A stretch of 64,000 nucleotides of DNA from Rhodoflexus caldus (GTDB taxonomy: Bacteria > Bacteroidota > Bacteroidia > Cytophagales > Thermoflexibacteraceae). Below the pieces are notes generated by a model. The model did not search any database. It saw only the letters and a program-made list of their open reading frames with translations, and was not told the DNA's origin. Positions 58,786-64,000 of this stretch are shown in pieces (position 1 is the stretch's first letter; each line of letters begins with the position of its first letter). The DNA lies in the NCBI RefSeq assembly GCF_021206925.1, contig NZ_JAJPRF010000010.1:61941-125940 (forward strand), in the 5' to 3' direction. Made by a program: the position numbers and the translations under genes.

Positions 58786-59031
58786 TTAAAAGTTAAGTCC
58801 ATTCCGTCCAAAGCCGAGCTCTTCTAAGCAGTCTTCAACCGTTATGTCTTCTGGCTGTACCGACATTAGATAATTTCGACATCTGTCTCTTAGCTCGACC
58901 AGAATTTCATAGCGCTCCACTTTGGCTTCAAGCACATTTTTTTCCGTTCCGATTTTTGCGGCCAGCTCTATAATTTGAGCTTTGCTCATTTTGCTGACCT
59001 CTTTTTTCCATTCTTCTCCGTAAGGTGTCAT
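58786..59031 (-). CDS. Small helical early protein of element B
   Basis: An 81-residue protein (MTPYGEEWKKEVSKMSKAQ) with a coiled-coil-like middle (KNVLEAKVERYEILVELRD). Its leader CCACCCAAAACCCAAGAGAA recurs before the 18-codon frame. Confidence 0.5.
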   Translation of the reverse strand: MTPYGEEWKKEVSKMSKAQIIELAAKIGTEKNVLEAKVERYEILVELRDRCRNYLMSVQPEDITVEDCLEELGFGRNGLNF

Positions 59032-59054
59032 GGTTTCTCTTGGGTTTTGGGTGG

Positions 59055-59717
59055 TTATTTTTGTAAAACAGGGTTGTTTTCAATCGCTTTGGACATGAAG
59101 GCGTTCACCTCTCCTACCTGAAAGCGTTTATCCGCTCGCATACGGCGGACAATGTTTTCAAACTCAGTCCAACTCTTTATTTTTCCGATGTAGCTTTTAC
59201 TCATCATCGTATCCAGGTTGGGCAGGCTGTCTTTGGGCGGTTCGGGAGCTTTTTTGATGCCGAGCAGCTCACCCATTGTTGGTTTTGAAGGGTTCGCCAC
59301 TCCGTAAATGTCCGCAGGCGATGTGTAAAATGAGTCCAGAATTTCACGGAGAGGCTCCAGCTCTCCTTTGGAGAAATCCTGAAGCATGTTTGGAGCAAAA
59401 CGCCACTCAGCCGGATAAAGCGAAAACATAGGGTAGTCTTCTTTTTCGTCGTGTCCGCAGACCCTGAACCATTCTATACTTTGGATTTTTTGCAGGTAGC
59501 CGTTTTTGATGAGCAAACGGCGCAGGATAGCCTGCATCAGTTGGGTTTTGTCGTAGGCAAAGGGTTCTGCCTGTCCGAGGGGTTTTGAATAGCCGATGCG
59601 AATAGTGCCATTGTAAAAGCAAATTCGCCATCTGAAAGTGCTTCCGAGGCGCTCAAAGCGGCCAAAATTTGAAGCGTTTTGCGATTTTTGCGAGTTGTCG
59701 CGTTTTTCACCGTACAT
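59055..59717 (-). CDS. Uncharacterised early protein, possible replication factor
   Basis: A 220-residue protein with N-terminal basic region and a compact alpha/beta core (RWRICFYNGTIRIGYSKPLG). It is the first large gene after the structured intergenic region 59718-60218, the place expected for an initiator protein of element B, which has no other replication gene. No motif proves this. Confidence 0.5.
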   Translation of the reverse strand: MYGEKRDNSQKSQNASNFGRFERLGSTFRWRICFYNGTIRIGYSKPLGQAEPFAYDKTQLMQAILRRLLIKNGYLQKIQSIEWFRVCGHDEKEDYPMFSLYPAEWRFAPNMLQDFSKGELEPLREILDSFYTSPADIYGVANPSKPTMGELLGIKKAPEPPKDSLPNLDTMMSKSYIGKIKSWTEFENIVRRMRADKRFQVGEVNAFMSKAIENNPVLQK

Positions 59718-60218
59718 TGTTAAACATTTTTTAGTACATGAACATTTTTTTTGAACGGTTATCTTGTTTAAGGATAAACCACAATGCTTGCCGCTGAACA
59801 GTTACATGGCGGTCGCCGCAAAAAAAATCGCCGTTTTTCCGAAAAGTCAAGGCGATGCCAGCCCTCATTTTTGAGGGTGTTTTTTTGGGCATTCCATGCC
59901 TGTGAGAGGCAAAATGAGCGTTTGAGCCACCTGCTGCGCTCCGTGGCTCTGGAGCGCAGCGTAAACGCTTAAAAAACTGATTAGCAGCGTTTTATACTGC
60001 AACATTACGTTCCCTTTCGGCACATAGCAAGCGATTCGGGAACTATTTTTAATGGTATTTTTAGCGGCGCTTATGAACGTTTTGAAGCCTTGTGAATGCG
60101 CCTGACTTCGGTGTGCAAAGCAGAGGAAAGTCCCCTACCCTGCGGCTGCTCCCAAAAGGGAGCCTCACTTTTATTTAACTAAACTACACTATTCATGCAC
60201 CGGCAAAGCTACAGCTTA
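59718..60218. other. 500-bp non-coding region with compound inverted repeat, possible origin
   Basis: No credible gene. It holds AAACATTTTTT/GAACATTTTTT repeats at 59722-59756, a CCCTCATTTTTGAGGG hairpin near 59859-59875, and at 59918-59968 a nested set of arms: GCGTTT/AAACGC (outer), GAGCCAC/GTGGCTC, and CTGCGCTCC/GGAGCGCAG interleaved in an A-B-A'-B' order. A GCTCCC/GGGAGC hairpin follows near 60149. The region lies upstream of the candidate initiator gene. Confidence 0.55.
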
Positions 60219-60620
60219 TCAGCGCACAGCATCAGCATAAAACGGCGCAGAATTGTCCACCAAACCGTGCGGGAAAGATGCCTGCGGTTCAAGTTCCTCT
60301 TGAACCATATGGCCTACCTGCATGTGGCAATAGTCGGCAATTGTGCCCTCGTAGAACGGACGGACAAAGGCTGCGACTGCAATTGCTTCTGCGGTACTGA
60401 GCAGGAACGGTGCGCTCAGTTGCGGGTTTTTGAGCGCCTTGGAAGCGCTCCTGATAACCGCCTTCTGAGCGCTTTCCAGCAGGCCGCGTGCTGCCCATGC
60501 TCCACCCGCCGCACGTAGGTTGTGCGAGTTGGTGGTGGTGTATTGTGCCTGGCTCAGGACGGCAATAATGTCCGTTAAAAGCTCTGTATAATCCTGAAGA
60601 TGAAATTGAACCTTGGCCAT
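60219..60620 (-). CDS. Uncharacterised early protein of element B
   Basis: A 133-residue protein with helical start (YTELLTDIIAVLSQAQYTT) and an Ala-rich middle. It lies between the origin-like region and the frameshifted gene. No family recognised. Confidence 0.5.
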   Translation of the reverse strand: MAKVQFHLQDYTELLTDIIAVLSQAQYTTTNSHNLRAAGGAWAARGLLESAQKAVIRSASKALKNPQLSAPFLLSTAEAIAVAAFVRPFYEGTIADYCHMQVGHMVQEELEPQASFPHGLVDNSAPFYADAVR

Positions 60621-60686
60621 TTTAATTGCGGTGTTTTCGTTGGTAAAAAAGTCTCATATATGCAATTGTACTTTTTTTATTCGTTG

Positions 60687-60710
60687 GCTAACACGTTTTA
60701 ACGTGTTAGC
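60687..60710. repeat. Perfect 11-bp inverted repeat after frameshift gene
   Basis: GCTAACACGTT and AACGTGTTAGC with a 2-nt centre, directly downstream of the zinc-finger stop codon. No T-run follows on the minus strand, so it may be a protein-binding site or an RNA-stabilising hairpin rather than a terminator. Confidence 0.6.
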
Positions 60711-61519
60711 TTATTTACTGAATATTTTAAAGGTTGTCCCGTTTCGCTTATCGTGGGCTTCATACCGGCACGAGTCCGAGCAGTAGGTATGCCTTGCGGA
60801 TTTTTTTTGAAAAGGCAACCCGCAGTTTGCGCACAGGGTGGGAGCAATATCGAACTCGTACTGAGGTTTTCTGACTTCCCTGCCGGATAGGGGAGAGTCC
60901 GGCAGGGCTATTGAAAATTTTCAATGTCAAACTCATAATTCGGCTTTTTAGTACCGTTGATAGGTGGGGGAGGCGCTGTTTTGACTTCGGGGACAGGGAT
61001 GGATGCTTGCTTGTCCTTTGTCGTCCAGTCTAGGTTGGCGTATTTGGCTCGGACGGCAGCCTTTGCCTGCTCATTTGCTGCCCATTTTTCCAGCTCGGCA
61101 ACCTCATCAACATCCTGCGTATCGTCGGGGATGCCGTACCCAACATTGTGGATAAAGAAGGCAACGGCAAAGGGCAGGAAGCCCGACAGAATAACGATTG
61201 CGCCATTGATGGCTGTAACACCTGGTTGCCACAGGTGGGCGTAAACCGTAAAGCTCACACCAACCGTAATAGAGGCGATTGTCCAACTTGCGGCGCGTTG
61301 TTTACGCAGGCCGGTGGCAACAATACTGCCAACAAAAAAGGCTGCACCGGCAACGGCTCCCAAATGAGCCATGAAGGAAAGCTCACCGTAAAGGCTTTCC
61401 ATGAATTTTAAAAACAAGGTGCGGTGGTTCTGGAACTCAAAAAGAATCCCGATTGAGGCGGTGGCTGCGTACAAAGTACGCTTTTTGATACCCACCCAAA
61501 TGGCTTCTAATTCTGACAT
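60711..61519 (-). CDS. Membrane protein with predicted -1 frameshift into zinc finger
   Basis: Homologue of the element A gene at 31164-31993. The zero frame (60908-61519) is a 203-residue protein with about four membrane segments (residues 18-125) and a soluble tail ending PNYEFDIENFQ. A -1 shift on A AAT TTT adds 67 residues with CANCG...TYCSDSCR. The -1 frame has no ATG, GTG or TTG between its upstream stop and the first cysteine. The predicted product is 269 residues, close to 276 in element A. The zero-frame end KPNYEFDI and the -1 extension KPQYEFDI repeat one short motif. Confidence 0.78.
60878..60920 (-). promoter_or_regulatory. Programmed -1 frameshift signal
   Basis: Minus strand: slippery AAATTTT (60914-60920, in frame A AAT TTT), 6-nt spacer CAATAG with the zero-frame stop, and a perfect 10-bp hairpin CCCTGCCGGA/TCCGGCAGGG with 10-nt loop (60878-60907). 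Same spacing as in element A. Confidence 0.75.
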
Positions 61520-61530
61520 GGTTTCTCGGT

Positions 61531-61740
61531 TTATGCGCGGGGATAGTAAGCATCCGCCGCAGTTATTATTTCAAAGCGAATAAAAAAAGAGGTTGGAATA
61601 GGCGCGGGGACTTCCATTTTACCGGAGTCGTCGCCTATGAACACTACCTTATCAGGCAGTACCTGCGTGCATCGGAAGACCTCTTTGGTGCGTTTGCTCC
61701 TTATGAGGTCGTTTCGGTTGAAAAAAGCAAGCGTCTTCAT
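61531..61740 (-). CDS. Small soluble early protein
   Basis: A 69-residue protein (MKTLAFFNRNDLIRSKRTK), beta-rich in the centre. Overlaps the upstream gene by 4 nt. No family recognised. Confidence 0.55.
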   Translation of the reverse strand: MKTLAFFNRNDLIRSKRTKEVFRCTQVLPDKVVFIGDDSGKMEVPAPIPTSFFIRFEIITAADAYYPRA

Positions 61741-62012
61741 GTCTCAGGTGTACCTCCGACAATAATTGCTAAAGTTTGCTCAACGATTTTCGCTACGGCT
61801 TGTCTCAATATTTTATTGACAATTCTATCATCAACCATAGCTTGGTAGAAAGCATCTGAAATAATGCCTGCATTATTATTAAAATGGATCGCGCAGTCAA
61901 TTTCTGCTTCTGGGTTCGGGAGGGAAATGATGAGCGCTACATGTGCTTCCTCTGCCTTTAGGCGGTCGAAAATCTCATCTACTTTTTTATGAAGGTCTTC
62001 ACGGGAAATCAT
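61737..62012 (-). CDS. Small early protein
   Basis: A 91-residue protein (MISREDLHKKVDEIFDRLK) with beta strand AHVALIISLPNPEAEID and a helical C-terminus. Overlaps both neighbours by 4 nt. No family recognised. Confidence 0.55.
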   Translation of the reverse strand: MISREDLHKKVDEIFDRLKAEEAHVALIISLPNPEAEIDCAIHFNNNAGIISDAFYQAMVDDRIVNKILRQAVAKIVEQTLAIIVGGTPET

Positions 62013-62344
62013 TGCTGCGCTCCTTCCTCGGCGCTGGCCGCAATTTCCATGCTGCTGGGGGGCAGCAGGGTGTGGTAAGGCTCAGGCTCATCCTCGTCCT
62101 GCAAGGCAGCAAACTCTGCCTCCAGCGCAGCGAGGCGCTCAGAGAGCATGGCACGTACTTCTGGAATAAAGTGCCTTCCAAGACCACCGGGAGGGAATAT
62201 GAACTCCTTATCTAACCCATCGCCAAAGTAGAAAGATATGCCCGCAAAGGGCGCTTGTATGGCATCAAATTTATGCAGGGTGGCTTTGATATCTGTGATT
62301 TCACTCACAATTTCAGCCGCTCTTTGAAAGGTCTCAATTTTCAT
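62009..62344 (-). CDS. Small early protein
   Basis: A 111-residue protein with an Ala/Glu-rich C-terminal helix (ERLAALEAEFAALQDEDEP) and an EEGAQQ end encoded by the ribosome-binding site of the next gene. Starts within the lipoprotein gene end. No family recognised. Confidence 0.55.
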   Translation of the reverse strand: MKIETFQRAAEIVSEITDIKATLHKFDAIQAPFAGISFYFGDGLDKEFIFPPGGLGRHFIPEVRAMLSERLAALEAEFAALQDEDEPEPYHTLLPPSSMEIAASAEEGAQQ

Positions 62345-62573
62345 ATGTATAGAGCATTTTGTAGTTCAAGGTTGAATCTGCGCGAAGGATTGCGCCTGTT
62401 TCCGTATTGATGCGGATAAGTGTTTTATCGGGCAGGCCGATGAAAACCACTCCAGCAGCGTGAGTTACTTTCGTGCCATTGGGCAGGGTAGCGCTCCGAG
62501 CGCTATACAACCTGCTATGAGGCTGGCAGGCAGCCGCCAAAAGCAGAAGCATTGCGAATACGATTTTTTGCAT
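62334..62573 (-). CDS. Small lipoprotein, homologue of 32133-32381
   Basis: A 79-residue lipoprotein: signal peptide with lipobox LLLLAAAC (cysteine near residue 16) and mature part with LPNGTKVTHAAGVVFIGLPD and RADSTLNYK. The element A lipoprotein has the same order of motifs. Surface or periplasmic role in the lysogen is likely, for example exclusion of related phages. Confidence 0.7.
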   Translation of the reverse strand: MQKIVFAMLLLLAAACQPHSRLYSARSATLPNGTKVTHAAGVVFIGLPDKTLIRINTETGAILRADSTLNYKMLYTYEN

Positions 62574-62757
62574 TACTTTTGTGGAAATAAGGTTAAAAAT
62601 TGGTTTCTCTTATTGCGGGGGCGTTGGTGGCGCTCCCGCTTTTTTATTCCTTCAACTTTGCCACGTACAGCCGGCGATGAAGCCAGCCCGAGCAATAATC
62701 TCTCAGAAATCAAATCAAACTACCAACACTCCCAAGCGATACCGAGCGCAAATTGTA

Positions 62758-62910
62758 TCATAGCGCGTCTCGGTTGCGGTGTGTAACCTTCAGACCTGGT
62801 TCCGGCTTTGGTGGTTCCGGCTTCGGCGGCTCTGCCTTAGGACGTGCAGCTACTACGATAGCCACAATCACCACGCAGGCAAATAAAAAGGCAATCAAAA
62901 TGGTTTCCAT
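62758..62910 (-). CDS. Tiny membrane protein, homologue of 32637-32801
   Basis: A 50-residue protein: METILIAFLFACVVIVAIVV membrane start, a (Pro-Lys/Glu-Pro) linker and KVTHRNRDAL end. Same architecture and relative position as in element A, next to the RHH gene. Not found by length-limited gene searches. Confidence 0.6.
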   Translation of the reverse strand: METILIAFLFACVVIVAIVVAARPKAEPPKPEPPKPEPGLKVTHRNRDAL

Positions 62911-62918
62911 GATATTAA

Positions 62919-63140
62919 TTAGTAGGGGAGTTCAACTCCCTTATATGTGTCTTGTTCCTCAATTGCCGCTTTGAAATCAATTGGAGGAAGAGATGCAAGA
63001 TGCTGCCTCATCACCTCCTGAACGTATTCGGCAGGGCTTACTCCTGCCTTCAAAGCAACAACACGGATATTCCGCAATAGCGGTTTTTCAAAATCCCAGT
63101 GGACTTTGGTTGTTTCTTTTTTCGGGGCTGTTTTGCTCAT
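62919..63140 (-). CDS. RHH-like regulator divergent from repressor
   Basis: A 73-residue basic protein with KVHWDFEKPLLRNIRVVALK and SPAEYVQEVMRQHLAS, the strand-helix-helix arrangement of ribbon-helix-helix proteins. Transcribed away from the repressor at 63249, as in element A. Probably a Cro- or Arc-type switch partner. Confidence 0.65.
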   Translation of the reverse strand: MSKTAPKKETTKVHWDFEKPLLRNIRVVALKAGVSPAEYVQEVMRQHLASLPPIDFKAAIEEQDTYKGVELPY

Positions 63141-63154
63141 GTCGGAGTATTTTA

Positions 63155-63190
63155 GTTACTTTGAGTACCAAAAGTACTTTTAATACTTTG
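63155..63190. promoter_or_regulatory. Lysogeny control region of element B
   Basis: A perfect 12-bp palindrome AAAAGTACTTTT (63170-63181) with flanking TACTTTG-type half-sites (63157-63163, 63184-63190). Probable operators for the divergent regulators. The sequences differ from those of element A, consistent with separate immunity. Confidence 0.6.
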
Positions 63191-63248
63191 ACTTTGCAAA
63201 ACTACGAAAACATCGTTTAAATGCAATACCTAACATAAACTTTTTTTT

Positions 63249-63683
63249 ATGGAAACAACTGAAAGAAACATTCGGAAATTAGCAGCTCTTAAAGACATGA
63301 CACTCAAAGAGTTAGCTAAAAAGGCGGGAATCGCCGAGTCTACGTTACACACACTATTTAAGCGTGGAGATGCCTCCACCAAGGTGATGCTCAAAATTGC
63401 GGAGGCTTTGGAGGTGGATATGGAGCGCCTTTATGAAAGCGATGGAACGGCTATTAAAAGCTATAAAAAACCGCAAACAAGCACCAGCGATGACTTGATT
63501 GCGGCAAAAGATGCTTTGATTGAGGAACTCAAAAGGGACAAAGAGTTTTTGAAGTCCTTGCTGGCCGAGCGGCTCGGCAGGATAGAGGAACGTTTGAGCG
63601 TGGGAAAGGATGATGCCGCGAGTATTATAGAGATGTATCCGGAGAAAAAGCCTGGTGTTATGAAGGTAACAAGGGCATCGTAA
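63249..63683 (+). CDS. XRE-family repressor of element B
   Basis: A 144-residue plus-strand protein. Residues 5-60 form an XRE helix-turn-helix (MTLKELAKKAGIAESTLHTL, then VMLKIAEALEVDMERLYES), followed by a coiled coil (LIEELKRDKEFLKSLLAER). Same architecture and location beside the attachment site as the element A repressor but with clearly different recognition residues, so the two prophages may be hetero-immune. Confidence 0.8.
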   Translation: METTERNIRKLAALKDMTLKELAKKAGIAESTLHTLFKRGDASTKVMLKIAEALEVDMERLYESDGTAIKSYKKPQTSTSDDLIAAKDALIEELKRDKEFLKSLLAERLGRIEERLSVGKDDAASIIEMYPEKKPGVMKVTRAS

Positions 63684-63749
63684 AGGGTACATGGTTACTC
63701 GCGGCTGGGCAAAGGTCTGAAAAACAGACTGCTAAAAAACAAAATTCGA

Positions 63750-63770
63750 GTCCTGCCCTCGCTACGAAAC
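63750..63770 (+). repeat. Attachment-site direct repeat, right end of element B
   Basis: Second copy of the 21-bp core. Here the sequence to its left reads TTCGAG, so TTCGAGTCCTGCCCTCGCTA resembles a tRNA T-loop, T-stem 3' side and acceptor 3' side. The expected T-stem 5' strand is not present, so only a tRNA 3' fragment would be here. The intact tRNA gene would lie left of element A. Confidence 0.8.
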
Positions 63771-63789
63771 TGAATATTAATTCGCTAAA

Positions 63790-63818
63790 AGAGGCCGTCC
63801 AAAAAGGGGCGGCCTTTT
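63790..63818. terminator. Strong terminator right of attachment site
   Basis: AGGCCGTCC and GGGGCGGCCT arms with an A-rich loop and T-run on the plus strand. It probably served the tRNA or gene whose 3' end is the attachment site and may also end the minus-strand transposase gene. Confidence 0.8.
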
Positions 63819-63821
63819 TCA

Positions 63822-64000
63822 TTAAGTACTAGCCAATAACAGAGTTTGGTTGTGCTTTATGGGCAAGCATGGCTTGTAGAACAGGGTTGTTAGCCTCCGC
63901 AAGGCGCGATATAGGGCTAAAAAATGATAAAAAAAACGGCGGGCCTTTGCCACCATTTTGCGCAGGTTGTGCCCAAGTGCCATGAGCAGGAATTCCAGGC
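63822..64000 (-). CDS. Transposase C-terminus, cut by window end
   Basis: A minus-strand frame open from the window end to a stop at 63822-63824. It contains FLLMALGHNLRKM followed by basic residues, the C-terminal pattern of IS1182-like DDE transposases. Only the last 58 codons are visible. It marks an insertion sequence or its remnant directly right of element B. Confidence 0.7.
   Translation of the reverse strand, partial: LEFLLMALGHNLRKMVAKARRFFYHFLALYRALRRLTTLFYKPCLPIKHNQTLLLAST

Larger units (their letters stand above)
33664..63770. mobile_element. Element B: integrated element, probable tailless membrane-containing virus
   Basis: Bounded by the 21-bp direct repeats at 33664-33684 and 63750-63770. 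A tyrosine recombinase lies just inside the left repeat and a repressor just inside the right one. Between them are about 55 minus-strand genes with a FtsK/HerA-like ATPase, many single-pass membrane proteins, several peptidoglycan hydrolases and spike-like proteins, but no terminase, portal or tail genes. Integration and boundaries are seen in the sequence; the virion type is inferred. Confidence 0.8.

Noticed and set aside
59784..59972. 62-residue plus-strand frame in element B
   Set aside because: It spans the interleaved inverted repeats, has no ribosome-binding site or homology and opposes the operon direction.
63690..63775. Complete tRNA gene at the right attachment site
   Set aside because: The 3' T-loop and acceptor fragment is present but no D-arm, anticodon arm or matching acceptor 5' strand can be found upstream, so only a fragment is claimed.

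Overview
The window comes from a member of the Bacteroidota, probably Cytophagales-like. The signs are a -7 promoter box of the TAnnTTTG type (50457-50464, 35681-35688), weak ribosome-binding sites in most genes, a tyrosine recombinase whose first catalytic block reads TGLAYCDM as in Bacteroidota integrases, and DUF6712-like and DUF5675-like phage genes. Nearly all of it is mobile DNA: two prophage-like elements sit head to tail, separated by a 21-bp attachment-site repeat (33664-33684) that recurs at the right end (63750-63770). The right copy extends leftward into TTCGAG, so the repeat looks like the T-loop and acceptor 3' end of a tRNA gene whose body would lie left of the window.

Element A (1 to 33663, left end outside the window) is a tailed prophage with siphovirus-type genes, almost all on the minus strand. 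Read from right to left it has: an early/lysogeny block (repressor 33189-33587 plus, divergent RHH protein, tiny membrane protein, lipoprotein, a membrane protein with a predicted -1 frameshift into a zinc finger, and a chain of translationally coupled small genes); a primase-helicase with an iteron/AT-rich candidate origin beside it; S49 protease-scaffold, major capsid and probable tail tube; a PLD-like protein; small and large terminase; a cargo cassette (ArdC antirestriction, SymE-like protein, small regulators, hairpin array); a candidate structured RNA; portal, connectors, tape measure and tail-tip genes.

Element B (33664-63770, about 30 kb) has the integrase and a lipoprotein at its left end and its repressor at its right end. 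It has no recognisable terminase, portal, tape measure, sheath or HK97-type capsid gene. It carries instead a FtsK/HerA-type packaging ATPase candidate, about twenty small membrane proteins (many with one C-terminal membrane segment and a lysine-rich end), a strongly promoted 213-residue capsid candidate, spike-like beta-rich proteins, several peptidoglycan hydrolases, a zinc metallopeptidase, a D12-class adenine methylase and an amidoligase carrying two DNA-identical repeats. I infer an integrated, tailless, membrane-containing virus.

The two elements encode unrelated virions but share the same integration site, the same repressor-side gene order, a homologous membrane protein with matching frameshift signals (slippery heptamer, 6-nt spacer, GC-rich hairpin), and a homologous structured RNA with compensatory base changes. 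A transposase C-terminus begins just right of the right attachment site.
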